Source: an uncultured Lachnospiraceae bacterium
GTDB lineage: Bacteria > Bacillota > Clostridia > Lachnospirales > Lachnospiraceae
Length of the DNA stretch: 57,849 nt
NCBI GenBank assembly: GCA_947567595.1
Contig: CANOMQ010000026.1
Coordinates: 1-57,849, forward strand
Direction: 5' to 3'
Both the position numbers and the translations under genes were made by a program. Under the pieces are notes generated by a model. It saw nothing but the letters and a program-made list of their open reading frames with translations. It ran no database searches and was not told the DNA's origin. Of the stretch, positions 27,351-35,995 are shown piece by piece. The stretch's first letter is position 1, and every line of letters begins with the position of its first letter.

Positions 27351-29201
27351 TTATAACAGGCTGTCCTGCTCCTCGGTGTCATTATCCTGCACTTCCTGTG
27401 CAAAAAGTGCCTCAAATTCCTCCCTGCCGATTTTTTCCTTTTCCAGCAAAAGCGCCGCGCAGGAGTGCAGAACGCCCTCATTCTCAAGAATAATGTCCTT
27501 CGCCTTTTTGTAGCACTCGTCGATAATCGTCTTGACCTCGATGTCAATCTCGCTGGCAACCGCCTCCGAGTGGCTCCTCGTATGGGCAAGGTCGCGTCCG
27601 ATAAAGACCTCGTTGTCCTCCTCGTCGTAATTAATCACGCCGATATTGTCGGAAAAGCCGTAGCGCGTCACCATCGCCCGCGCCTCCTTTGTCGCCTTCT
27701 TAATATCGCTCGACGCCCCGGTTGTCACATCATCAAAAATAATCTCCTCCGCGATACGTCCACCCAAAGAAACCATGATGTCCTGCATCATCTGCCCCTT
27801 TGTGTTGAACATTTCGTCGCGCTCCGGCAAAGGCATCGTGTAGCCTGCCGCGCCAATTCCCGTCGGAATAATCGAAACCGTGTGCACCGGCCCCACGTCA
27901 GGAAGCACATGGAACAAAATCGCGTGCCCCGCCTCGTGGTATGCCGTAATCTTTTTCTCTTTGTCCGAAATAATGCGGCTCTTCTTCTCCGCACCGATAC
28001 CGACCTTGATAAAGGACTTATTAATATCCTCCTGAATAATATAACCCCTGTTATCTTTTGCTGCCTGAATTGCCGACTCATTCAGCAGGTTCTCAAGGTC
28101 TGCGCCCGTAAAGCCCGCTGTTGTCTGCGCAACCTGCTTCAAATTCACGTCCTCCGCAAGCGGCTTGTTCTTTGCGTGCACATTCAGGATTTCCTCCCTG
28201 CCGCCCACATCAGGGCGTGCAACGCTGATTTTCCGGTCAAAACGTCCCGGACGCAGAATTGCAGGGTCCAAAATATCCACACGGTTCGTCGCCGCCATCA
28301 CGATAATGCCCTCGTTCGTGCCAAAGCCGTCCATCTCCACAAGCATTTGGTTCAGCGTCTGCTCGCGCTCGTCATGTCCGCCGCCCATACCGGTACCACG
28401 ACGTCTTGCCACGGCGTCAATCTCGTCGATGAAGACGATACATGGCGCGTTTCTCTTTGCATCTGTAAACAAATCGCGCACACGCGACGCGCCGACACCG
28501 ACGAACATTTCCACAAAATCCGAGCCCGAAATCGAGAAAAACGGCACATGCGCCTCGCCCGCAACGGCTTTTGCAAGAAGCGTCTTACCCGTACCCGGAG
28601 CACCCTCAAGCAGCACGCCCTTTGGTATCCTTGCGCCGACCTTTGTGTATTTTGCAGGATCCTTTAAGAAATCGACGATTTCCTCCAAATCTTCCTTCTC
28701 CTCGTGCAGTCCCGCCACGTCCTTGAGCGTAATGTCGCCCCCGGTCGTCAGCCTTGCACGGCTTTTTCCAAAGTTCATCATTTTCCCGCCGCCGCTGTTG
28801 GAGTTCTGCGCCGTCATCATGCTGAACATAAACGCCACTGCCACCAAGAGCAGTAACAGCGGAAGCAGCTCCGTCAGAAACCAGTTTTCCTGCGGCACGT
28901 CCTGTATCACAGGATCCACGTTATATTTCGCCAAAATCGCTTCTATCTCCGTGACATCTGACACATAGAGCTTCTTTGGCTGCTGGATATTGCGCAGCGA
29001 GACATACACTGTACCCGTTGGTACCTGCACGTTCGGACGGATTTCCACCGAAACGACCTCTCCTGCCTCAAGCTGGCTGAGCAGCTCTCCCTTGGTGTAC
29101 GTTTCCTCCCGCTCTTGCACGCAGCTTAGCCAGATTGTCACGCCTATTAAAATCATTACTACTACAAATACAAGGTTAATCCCTTTTGAATTTTTTCCCA
29201 A
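27351..29201 (-). CDS. ftsH: ATP-dependent zinc metalloprotease FtsH
   Basis: 616-aa membrane AAA+ protease for quality control of membrane proteins. Two membrane segments (about 9-26 and 107-128) flank a short extracellular domain. Walker A GAPGTGKT (200-207), Walker B IVFIDE (255-260), an SRH region [19 protein letters not shown] and the zinc site HEAGH (422-426) are intact. It starts with TTG at 29201: an in-frame stop lies three codons upstream, so no longer start exists, and AGGGAAATGG provides the ribosome site. The order tilS-hpt-ftsH is the conserved Bacillota arrangement. Confidence 0.95.
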   Translation of the reverse strand: MGKNSKGINLVFVVVMILIGVTIWLSCVQEREETYTKGELLSQLEAGEVVSVEIRPNVQVPTGTVYVSLRNIQQPKKLYVSDVTEIEAILAKYNVDPVIQDVPQENWFLTELLPLLLLLVAVAFMFSMMTAQNSNSGGGKMMNFGKSRARLTTGGDITLKDVAGLHEEKEDLEEIVDFLKDPAKYTKVGARIPKGVLLEGAPGTGKTLLAKAVAGEAHVPFFSISGSDFVEMFVGVGASRVRDLFTDAKRNAPCIVFIDEIDAVARRRGTGMGGGHDEREQTLNQMLVEMDGFGTNEGIIVMAATNRVDILDPAILRPGRFDRKISVARPDVGGREEILNVHAKNKPLAEDVNLKQVAQTTAGFTGADLENLLNESAIQAAKDNRGYIIQEDINKSFIKVGIGAEKKSRIISDKEKKITAYHEAGHAILFHVLPDVGPVHTVSIIPTGIGAAGYTMPLPERDEMFNTKGQMMQDIMVSLGGRIAEEIIFDDVTTGASSDIKKATKEARAMVTRYGFSDNIGVINYDEEDNEVFIGRDLAHTRSHSEAVASEIDIEVKTIIDECYKKAKDIILENEGVLHSCAALLLEKEKIGREEFEALFAQEVQDNDTEEQDSLL

Positions 29202-29233
29202 TGTTTACAACCATTTCCCTTTCTAGTCAATAT

Positions 29234-29758
29234 TTAATCAAATTCTACCACGCCAATGTATGGAAGATTTCTGTATTTCTGGTTATAGTCCAAGCCATAG
29301 CCGACTACAAACGCGTCCGGTATCTCAAAACCCGTGTAATCCACATTTACATTTACCACACGTCTTGAGGGTTTGTCAAGCAGTGTACACAGCGCAAGGC
29401 TTTTTGGCCCCCTTTTTCCCAAAAGCTCAAGCAGATACGAAAGCGTCCGCCCCGAGTCGATAATGTCCTCAACGACAATGACCTCCTTGTCCTTGAGCGA
29501 CTCGTCCAAATCCTTCACGATTTTTACCACACCGCTTGATTTCGTGTCCTTCCCGTAGCTTGACACCGACATGAAATCTATGGAAACAGGTATCGTGATG
29601 CGCTTGGCAAGCTCACACATAAAAAAGCTTCCGCCCTTCAAGACACATACCAAATGCACCTTTTTCCCCGCATAATCACGGCTAATCTCATCACCGATTG
29701 CCTGAATTCTTGCATTCACTTCCTTTTCAGTCAAAATGACTCTTACGTGCTCTGCCAT
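29234..29758 (-). CDS. hpt: Hypoxanthine phosphoribosyltransferase
   Basis: 174-aa purine salvage enzyme converting hypoxanthine or guanine with PRPP to IMP or GMP. The PRPP-binding signature VIVVEDIIDSGRTL lies around residues 93-106, KGGSFF forms loop I, and SSYGKDTKSSGVV is the flexible loop. The frame is open to 29875, but ATG 29758 follows AAAGGTG and gives the usual length. It lies 11 bp after the tilS stop and 32 bp before ftsH, in one operon. Confidence 0.95.
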   Translation of the reverse strand: MAEHVRVILTEKEVNARIQAIGDEISRDYAGKKVHLVCVLKGGSFFMCELAKRITIPVSIDFMSVSSYGKDTKSSGVVKIVKDLDESLKDKEVIVVEDIIDSGRTLSYLLELLGKRGPKSLALCTLLDKPSRRVVNVNVDYTGFEIPDAFVVGYGLDYNQKYRNLPYIGVVEFD

Positions 29759-29769
29759 TTTTAACACCT

Positions 29770-31239
29770 TTATCCTTTCTGTTCTTTGTTTTCTTTTATC
29801 AAATGGAGCTCCAACACGCGTTCCGTATTGTCGCTTACCTTGTAAAAGCTGCTGATGCGCCCGCCGACAATCCACAGGACATGGCTTTGCTCCGTCACGA
29901 GAAAAAGCGCGCCGCGCTGCTCCTTGGGCACCTTATTGTCTATCAAATACGACTTCAGGGTCTTTTTCCGAACTGCTCCCTCTGGCGTGTCAATCGTCAG
30001 ATAATCCCCTTCTTTTCGCGTTCTTATGACAATACTATTTTTTATTTTATCATAATCAAGCCATTTCGTATACTTATTTTGCGGAATATTTTTCCAAAGC
30101 GCCAAAGTATGTGCACTTTTTATGGAAAAAACAAGGATTTCGTCAGCATTCAGGTGCACTCTGACACACTCCCCGCGCAGCAGCCGCTCATGCTCCTCGG
30201 GCGACAAAAGATACTCCGGCACCTGCGTCGGCACTGTTTTTTCATTGGCGCGATACACAAAAACCCCCGTATAGTCGCGCTCGACGCAAAGCTGATAAGG
30301 CAGGTCGATTTGCCTCCCGCTCTGCCCCGAAAACAGCCGCCTGACCTGCTCCAAATGCACACGCTCCAAATTTTTCCGGCTCTCGGCGACTGCCTCCAGC
30401 ACCTTCATGACAACGGCGCCTTGTACTGTCGCATGCAGCGTCTCAAAAGATGCCTTTTCAATATGAAGTCCACAGGCATTTCCTTTCTTCACCGAAGAAA
30501 CGCAGGCAGAATAAGCAGTCTCCGCCAGCTCCTCAACAAGCGAATACGCCTCCCCGATTTCCGTGCACGCCCTGTAAATATGCGAAACCGCAGCAGGATT
30601 AATCTCCTCCTGCGCAGTCCCGAGAATATGGCGCCTGATTTTATTCCTTGTATAATTATCCTCCAAATTGGTACTGTCTATACAATATTTTATTCCATTT
30701 TTGTCCAAAAATTCCTCGATTTCACGCCGCTCAAGGCACAGGAGCGGGCGGATAATCTCATTTCGCACGGGCGGTATTGCGCAAAGTCCCTTCAGGGAGC
30801 TTCCCCGGAACAGATGAAAGAGGAAGGTTTCACAGCAGTCATTTTTGTTGTGTGCAATCGCAATTTTCCCCGTCCGGTTCCCCTTGTAAGACTCCAGTGT
30901 GCGATAAAACGCCTCATAGCGCACGTCGCGCCCCGCCTCCTCCGTCGAAACATGACGCTGCCTTGCAAGCGACTCCACATCACATTCCACGAGCGAAAAC
31001 GGTATGTTAAATTTTTCACATAATTCCCTGACATACGCGGCATCTGCCCCCGCGTCCTCCCGTATCCCATGATTGATATGTACAACGTGAAGCGTTATCG
31101 GAATTTCGCGCCGCAGTTCGCACAACAGCAAAAGGAGACAGACCGAATCTGCCCCGCCTGACACGCCTGCTACCACGAAATCGCCGTTCTCAAGCATATG
31201 GTGTCTTTGCACATAATCCAAGACCTTTTTTTCAATCAT
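29770..31239 (-). CDS. tilS: tRNA(Ile)-lysidine synthase
   Basis: 489-aa N-type ATP pyrophosphatase that converts C34 of tRNA-Ile(CAU) to lysidine, changing the codon read from AUG to AUA. The P-loop SGGADS lies at 27-32. VVHINHGIREDAGADA and IAHNKNDCCETFLFHLFRGS are the conserved substrate regions, and TilS-type C-terminal domains follow. The ATG at 31239 overlaps the TGA of the upstream SpoIIE-type gene (ATGA), showing translational coupling; the open frame above it is not used. Confidence 0.95.
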   Translation of the reverse strand: MIEKKVLDYVQRHHMLENGDFVVAGVSGGADSVCLLLLLCELRREIPITLHVVHINHGIREDAGADAAYVRELCEKFNIPFSLVECDVESLARQRHVSTEEAGRDVRYEAFYRTLESYKGNRTGKIAIAHNKNDCCETFLFHLFRGSSLKGLCAIPPVRNEIIRPLLCLERREIEEFLDKNGIKYCIDSTNLEDNYTRNKIRRHILGTAQEEINPAAVSHIYRACTEIGEAYSLVEELAETAYSACVSSVKKGNACGLHIEKASFETLHATVQGAVVMKVLEAVAESRKNLERVHLEQVRRLFSGQSGRQIDLPYQLCVERDYTGVFVYRANEKTVPTQVPEYLLSPEEHERLLRGECVRVHLNADEILVFSIKSAHTLALWKNIPQNKYTKWLDYDKIKNSIVIRTRKEGDYLTIDTPEGAVRKKTLKSYLIDNKVPKEQRGALFLVTEQSHVLWIVGGRISSFYKVSDNTERVLELHLIKENKEQKG

Positions 31240-32447
31240 TCGTAATCTCTCCCGCCGCTCTTTATCCCGTTTTGGTTTAAATACATCACAAGCACCGTCA
31301 TGTCGTCGCGTATATGCCCGCCCTGACAGCCGATTGCGCACTTTAACACATAGTCGGAAAGCTCCTTCGGATTTACATAATTCGCCTTTGCAAGAATGTC
31401 CTTGAGACGCCTTGTCCCAAACTCCCCAAACGCATCGGTCACGCCGTCGGAAACCATAACCAGCAAATCCGCATTGCGAAGCTGCACCATAAGCTGCATG
31501 GAGCCAAATGCCTCCACACTGCCAAGCGGAAGCGTGTCCGATGCGATTTCCTCCACATGCATTCCGCGCTTCAAAAAGCTTGCGGCAGCGCCCGCCTTGA
31601 TAAAATCAGCCTCCCCGCTTAACAGGTCTATGCTGCAAAGGTCAAGCGTCGTCAGATTGCCGCCCGGATTTTGCGAAAAAAGCGTGCCGTTTAGCATCAT
31701 CAGTGCCTTTTCCCTTGGGAACCCCGCCTCCATGAACTTTTCCATAAACTCAACCACTAAGCGGCTGTCCTGACACGCCTGCTCGCCGCTGCCCATGCCG
31801 TCTGATATCATCGCCACCATCTGATGATGGCTGTACTCCTCAACCGAGAAGTTGTCCCCTGAAATTTTCTCGTCCTCCTTTACCGCCCTTGACATTGCGC
31901 TCAGCACCGAAAAGCTTGGCTCCTCCTCGAAGATAAAAAGGTCATAGCCCCTGCCAAGCGATACCGCGCTGTCCAGTGACGGCATAAGACGCCTGTTAAA
32001 GTACACGGACAAAAGCCCCGCCAAATCCTCCGCCGGAATTTGCCCCCTTAAGGTGGAACGCGCCTCCATACTGATGCGCCGCGACGCTCCGCCTTCTATA
32101 AAAATAAGCTCCCGCGCCTGTATCCCGTGCTTTTTTAAGTGCTGGATTAACGCCCTTCTTTTATGCTCTACCGGTCTGCTCACCTGCACGACCGTATCCG
32201 CCACCTCCAAAAATGCCTCCGAAATTTCCTCCAAATGGTTCGCGAAAATCCGGTTTGTCTCGCGCAGCTCATTGCGGTAAAGGATATCCCTTCTGTCCGG
32301 TGCCGCCTGCTCTCCGGAAGACTCCGCCTTGTTTAACGTGCTGCGGTAGAGCTTCGCCAGCTCCTCATACGTTTCTGCCAGGCTGTACAGCTTCTTTTTG
32401 CTGTATCCTGTAAACAGCGATTTATTTTCTGCCGAATTTGTTTTCAT
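31236..32447 (-). CDS. spoIIE: SpoIIE-type PP2C serine phosphatase (short form, no membrane domain)
   Basis: 403-aa protein. A helical N-terminal region (about 1-130) with repeated Glu/Arg precedes a SpoIIE phosphatase domain. The metal-binding motifs are VAMISDGMGSGEQA and LLVMVSDGVTDAFGEF, and IRDDMTVLVMYL closes the domain. In Bacillus subtilis SpoIIE (about 827 aa) dephosphorylates SpoIIAA to activate sigma-F, and has ten membrane segments. Those are absent here, so this form is soluble. Its position between divIC and tilS is that of spoIIE in Bacillota. It may be a true spoIIE ortholog with lost anchor or a truncated gene. Confidence 0.8.
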   Translation of the reverse strand: MKTNSAENKSLFTGYSKKKLYSLAETYEELAKLYRSTLNKAESSGEQAAPDRRDILYRNELRETNRIFANHLEEISEAFLEVADTVVQVSRPVEHKRRALIQHLKKHGIQARELIFIEGGASRRISMEARSTLRGQIPAEDLAGLLSVYFNRRLMPSLDSAVSLGRGYDLFIFEEEPSFSVLSAMSRAVKEDEKISGDNFSVEEYSHHQMVAMISDGMGSGEQACQDSRLVVEFMEKFMEAGFPREKALMMLNGTLFSQNPGGNLTTLDLCSIDLLSGEADFIKAGAAASFLKRGMHVEEIASDTLPLGSVEAFGSMQLMVQLRNADLLVMVSDGVTDAFGEFGTRRLKDILAKANYVNPKELSDYVLKCAIGCQGGHIRDDMTVLVMYLNQNGIKSGGRDYE

Positions 32448-32551
32448 ACCCCTCTACTCCTCTTACCTATAATCATTCATAAGTAGAGTATAAAAGGTTA
32501 CATAATATTTTTTTGTCAAATCAAAGGCGCGCACCCCGTTTTTTTATTGAC

Positions 32552-32582
32552 AAAAAACGCAGGCTCTTTCACCCACGTTTTT
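32552..32582 (-). terminator. Intrinsic terminator after divIC
   Basis: Imperfect stem AAACG-TGGG / CCTG-CGTTT on the minus strand followed by TTTTTTG. It starts right at the divIC stop codon, so the upstream spore/division genes and the spoIIE-tilS-hpt-ftsH genes may be separate transcripts. Confidence 0.6.
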
Positions 32583-32928
32583 AATCCACTTCCTGAAAAA
32601 TGATTTCGTCTTCATATACAAGCCCGAGCTTATCCTTTGCCACTTCCTCCACGTATTTCTTTGTCTTTGTGTACGTCTCAAGGTCTACCAGCTCTGCGGC
32701 TCTTTTCTCCTCGACCGCAATCTGTCGCATCAGCTCCTCCTCACGCGCCGCATACTTTGCTTCCTTCTCCCGCAGGGAAACGGAATTGACGCCTACCACG
32801 AAGGTCATGATGATAATCGCAAGCAGCGCTGCTGTCATACCGAGGCGGTTCTCATTGCGAACGCGTCGAAATTCCGGTGTCTTTCTTTTTCTTAACGCTG
32901 ATGCGCTTACGGACGCGTTTCCTGCCAT
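32581..32928 (-). CDS. divIC: Septum formation initiator (DivIC/FtsB family)
   Basis: 115-aa bitopic protein. A basic cytoplasmic tail (LRKRKTPEFRRVRNENRLG) precedes one membrane segment (MTAALLAIIIMTFVVGVNSV), and an extracellular coiled coil (REKEAKYAAREEELMRQIAV) ends in DKLGLVYEDEIIFQEVD. DivIC works with FtsL and DivIB at the division septum. The ATG at 32928 follows AAGGGGTGAG. The first 77 bases overlap the 3' end of yabQ in another frame, an unusually long overlap. Confidence 0.85.
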   Translation of the reverse strand: MAGNASVSASALRKRKTPEFRRVRNENRLGMTAALLAIIIMTFVVGVNSVSLREKEAKYAAREEELMRQIAVEEKRAAELVDLETYTKTKKYVEEVAKDKLGLVYEDEIIFQEVD

Positions 32929-33448
32929 GAGACTCACCCCTTTCCCCTTTTTTATCGTCACTTACTTTTATTTTATGCCGAAACAGCCTATGCGTCAACC
33001 GATATCGGGAAATTTTTCGAATTTTGTTAAATATTCCGACTTTTTTCAGGAACTCCCTAATTCTGCGGTTTACAGAAGATACAATTTTATGTAACCTCTT
33101 GATAATTCTGCACAAAAAGCGTATCGCGCTTCCTATTGTCCTATTTATCAGAAAATAAGCAAATCTTACAAAAATTCTGCCGATTGTCACACTATAAAAC
33201 AGCATTCCGAGCGCCGCGCCCAGAACTGCCACAAAACGGATTACCCCATTGTTTGCATAATACAAAATCGTAAAGCTGGCAAAAAAACAGACAATCCAGT
33301 AAAGCAAATCCTCCACGTCAACCGCAAAGCGCCCATGACGCACCAGCCGCCGAAATAGGCGAAGGATATCATAGGCAAATGCCATGCACACACCTGCCGC
33401 GATTGAGACAAGCCATAAATCCAAGTCCGCAATGATATTCTTACTCAT
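32852..33448 (-). CDS. yabQ: Spore cortex biosynthesis protein YabQ
   Basis: 198-aa membrane protein required for the spore cortex in Bacillus. Three or four membrane segments are seen in the first 100 residues (WLVSIAAGVCMAFAYDILRL, LLYWIVCFFASFTILYYANN, FVAVLGAALGMLFYSVTIG). The C terminus is very basic (GRKRVRKRISVKKKKDTG). Its ATG overlaps the yabP stop (TGATG). The last 77 bases also code for the start of divIC in another frame. Confidence 0.85.
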   Translation of the reverse strand: MSKNIIADLDLWLVSIAAGVCMAFAYDILRLFRRLVRHGRFAVDVEDLLYWIVCFFASFTILYYANNGVIRFVAVLGAALGMLFYSVTIGRIFVRFAYFLINRTIGSAIRFLCRIIKRLHKIVSSVNRRIREFLKKVGIFNKIRKISRYRLTHRLFRHKIKVSDDKKGERGESHGRKRVRKRISVKKKKDTGISTRSQ

Positions 33449-33744
33449 CAGCTAAACAAACGTGTCAGAAGTCCTTCTCCCTTTTTGGCAAGCGTGTTTT
33501 TATCCGAATACGCAAGTGAATCCACCCTTCCGTCCACATCTGCTTCTCCCTTCTCAAGATTGAGACGGCTGACGTGCAGCCCGCTTCCTTTGATTGTCAG
33601 CATTCCGTCCACGGTTTCCATCAATATTGTGTTCTCGTCAAACGCATGGATATCAATTACACCTGTTATTCTACAATCGCGGCGCTGCTCAAGGCTGAAT
33701 TTGTGTTTTCCGACGTTAAAAGCTTCCGAACCGGTATTGAGCAT
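33448..33744 (-). CDS. yabP: Sporulation protein YabP
   Basis: 98-aa protein of the YabP/YqfC family involved in spore coat and cortex assembly. It has ITGVIDIHAFDENTILMETV and LTIKGSGLHVSRLNLEKGEA, both characteristic. It lies in the expected place between rqcP and yabQ. The ribosome site (GAGGAGAGGGG) is buried in the 3' arm of a strong hairpin, suggesting control of its translation. Confidence 0.85.
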   Translation of the reverse strand: MLNTGSEAFNVGKHKFSLEQRRDCRITGVIDIHAFDENTILMETVDGMLTIKGSGLHVSRLNLEKGEADVDGRVDSLAYSDKNTLAKKGEGLLTRLFS

Positions 33745-33751
33745 AAAACAA

Positions 33752-33793
33752 GCACCCCTCTCCTCATATTTTAATATATGAGAAAAGGGGTGC
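33752..33793 (-). promoter_or_regulatory. Hairpin enclosing the yabP ribosome-binding site
   Basis: On the minus strand GGCACCCCTTTTCTCATAT pairs with ATATGAGGAGAGGGGTGC around a short AT loop. The 3' arm contains the Shine-Dalgarno of yabP. It lies directly after the rqcP stop and could act both as a partial terminator and as a translation lock. Confidence 0.6.
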
Positions 33794-33801
33794 CTGTATG
33801 A

Positions 33802-34041
33802 CTAGATATACTTAAAAAGCTCTTTGGCTTCGTCCTTCTTGACAGTTTCCTGCACATCGAGGATTTCAACCTTTACGTCCTTATTTCCAAACTGAATTGT
33901 CAGAATATCGCCAACCTTCACATTTGTAGACGCCTTTGCAGGTTTCTCATTAATCAGAACCCTGCCCGCGTCACATGCCTCGTTCGCCACCGTGCGGCGC
34001 TTTATCAGGCGCGACACCTTCAAATATTTATCCAATCGCAA
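33802..34041 (-). CDS. rqcP: RNA-binding S4 domain protein RqcP (YabO)
   Basis: 79-aa S4 domain protein (MRLDKYLKVSRLIKRRTVAN, then GRVLINEKPAKASTNVKVGD). In Bacillus it is RqcP, which helps RqcH add alanine tails on stalled 50S-peptidyl-tRNA complexes. It starts with TTG at 34041, immediately after the HU stop codon. No ATG lies near, and GAGGT stands ten bases before the TTG, which settles the start and implies coupling with HU. Confidence 0.88.
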   Translation of the reverse strand: MRLDKYLKVSRLIKRRTVANEACDAGRVLINEKPAKASTNVKVGDILTIQFGNKDVKVEILDVQETVKKDEAKELFKYI

Positions 34042-34317
34042 TTATCTGTTTACCTCGTCCTTTAATGCCTTGCCGGGCTTAAACTTCGGTGCCTTTGATG
34101 CTTCAATCTTCATAGACTTGCCTGTCTGGGGATTTCTGCCCTCTCTGGCTGCTCTCTCTGTTACTTCAAATGTACCAAATCCAACGAGCTGGATTTTCTC
34201 ACCCTTCTTTAATTCTTTTGTAACGACCTCAGTAAATGCTGTTAAAGCCTTCTCTGCGTCCTTCTTTGTCATCTCTGCCTGCTCAGCAATTGCTGCTACT
34301 AATTCTGTTTTGTTCAT
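34042..34317 (-). CDS. hup: HU family DNA-binding protein
   Basis: 91-aa nucleoid protein. It begins [20 protein letters not shown] and has [20 protein letters not shown] with the DNA-binding arm, and the conserved [20 protein letters not shown]. It compacts and bends DNA. GGAGGAG lies just before the ATG, predicting high expression. It heads the run HU-rqcP-yabP-yabQ-divIC. Confidence 0.95.
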   Translation of the reverse strand: MNKTELVAAIAEQAEMTKKDAEKALTAFTEVVTKELKKGEKIQLVGFGTFEVTERAAREGRNPQTGKSMKIEASKAPKFKPGKALKDEVNR

Positions 34318-34476
34318 CGTTGAACTCCTCCTCTTGGTTTTTGTAAGATATCATAACCTTAAACGCTTATTTTGCGCGCATCACGCGCCTATATCTATTT
34401 ATAGGGGAAAAGTCCGCTTTTGTCAAGGAAAAATGCCCAATTTTTACCGCTTTTTTTAATATACGGGGCTTTGCGC

Positions 34477-35922
34477 CTATTCGTCCGACTCAAGCAGCTC
34501 TGTAAAGGAATAATTCACGTCTTTTTTCTCGCTGTCAATCTGTAACGTATAGCTTCTTGTCTGATATCCGTTCTTGCGAAGCGTCACGACATAGTTGCCT
34601 GCGTTCTTGGGGAAGCTGACGGGTGTCATGCCGATATAGCTGCCGTTGAGGTACGCCTCCACATCTTCGGGCGCGTCAATGTATACCTTATATTTTTCCG
34701 ACGCGGATAAAACGTCTGACGATGCCTCACTGCTGCGCTCCTCGCGGTCCTTTTCCTCTTTTTTGTCGTTATCTTCATCATCTTCATTCTCATCGTCATC
34801 GTTTGCGTTTAGGGCGTATTTTTTGCCAACAGGTGTTTCCTCCTGCTTGTCCTCCTGCGTCTTGGTATCCTGTCCGGATTCCGGCTCCTTGCTTTCCGGA
34901 TCACTGCTCTTTTCAAGCTCCACACTGATGTTCGCCGACGGCTCCGCCACCTTTATGTACTGCGCCACCGTATCGTAGCCCTCCGCGACAATGCGCATGG
35001 AATGCAGTCCGTAGGTCAGCTCTATGGGCTTTGAGGTATCGACCTCCCGTCCGTCTATCGCCATTCTTGCGGTCGCGGGGGTCAGGGTAAAGATGATTTT
35101 TCCGGTCTGTACCACCGTGATTTCAACGCTGCCTAAATCCCATACCATCTCCTCATTGCGCGCAAAGCTGATTTCCTGCATGGCACTGCTGCCTTTGTGG
35201 CTCACCATTGCGTTAAAGGTGCCCTCCGGTACGACAAGAAGCATGTCCTCCTCGATTTTTTGGATAACCTTGTCTCCGACATCGACCCAGCCATTGACAA
35301 AATAATCCTCATTTTGCAGGCGCAGATAGCCATGTCCTTTTTCCACGTTAATCCCGTAAATCCTGTCCTGATATCCCCATACGCTGATGACATCAAGCGC
35401 GTTGAGCTCCCACGGCTCCGTCTCCCTGCCGTCCGAGATGACGACCACGTTGCTGCTCAAAAGATAGGTCTGCGCGCCAACCGTGATTTTTCCCTCCCGC
35501 AGGTCAAGCTCGTAGTTGGATAAATCGGGCAGGTTTAGCGCGTCCGCATTTTCCTTTATATAGGAAAGCGATTTGTCCGATTTGTAAAAGCGCACCGTCA
35601 CTACGCTTCCCTCCTTGAGCTGCTGCATGGAAAGCGCTACGTCATTTTTGTCAAAAACCTCTGTCGTTCCGTCATAGTTTAAGGTATAGCGTTTTGCGGT
35701 GGCAATATTCTGAAGCTGTATCGTGCCATTTTCCGTGTCCTTTTTCACCACGACTGCCGCGTCTTCCGAGTCATAAATATTTGGTTTTTTAACCTGTGTA
35801 TCTTCTTTTGTCTCCTGCACCGGTTCACTGACGCTGCCAGCCGGCATGGCGCAGCCGCCAAGTGTCAGTATCAGGGCAGACAAAGCTGCACCGTATCTTA
35901 TTATTCCCTTTTTGTCAAGCAT
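34477..35922 (-). CDS. PEGA-domain lipoprotein
   Basis: About 481-aa lipoprotein. The signal LDKKGIIRYGAALSALILTL ends in a GGC lipobox. The mature protein has two SH3/OB-like beta regions and then two PEGA repeats. One is ATARMAIDGREVDTSKPIEL to GYDTVAQYIKV; the other is VYIDAPEDVEAYLNGSYIGM to NGYQTRSYTLQI, at the C terminus. Between them is a highly acidic linker (NANDDDENEDDEDNDKKEEK). PEGA domains occur on cell-surface proteins and bind wall or partner proteins. The ATG at 35922 is chosen because it starts the signal peptide and has AGGAG upstream. Confidence 0.78.
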   Translation of the reverse strand: MLDKKGIIRYGAALSALILTLGGCAMPAGSVSEPVQETKEDTQVKKPNIYDSEDAAVVVKKDTENGTIQLQNIATAKRYTLNYDGTTEVFDKNDVALSMQQLKEGSVVTVRFYKSDKSLSYIKENADALNLPDLSNYELDLREGKITVGAQTYLLSSNVVVISDGRETEPWELNALDVISVWGYQDRIYGINVEKGHGYLRLQNEDYFVNGWVDVGDKVIQKIEEDMLLVVPEGTFNAMVSHKGSSAMQEISFARNEEMVWDLGSVEITVVQTGKIIFTLTPATARMAIDGREVDTSKPIELTYGLHSMRIVAEGYDTVAQYIKVAEPSANISVELEKSSDPESKEPESGQDTKTQEDKQEETPVGKKYALNANDDDENEDDEDNDKKEEKDREERSSEASSDVLSASEKYKVYIDAPEDVEAYLNGSYIGMTPVSFPKNAGNYVVTLRKNGYQTRSYTLQIDSEKKDVNYSFTELLESDE

Positions 35923-35995
35923 GTATCCTGCCGTACTCCTTTCAACCGTTATTTTTGTCTTATGTAAACTATTATAGTACGACAGCCGCATTTAA

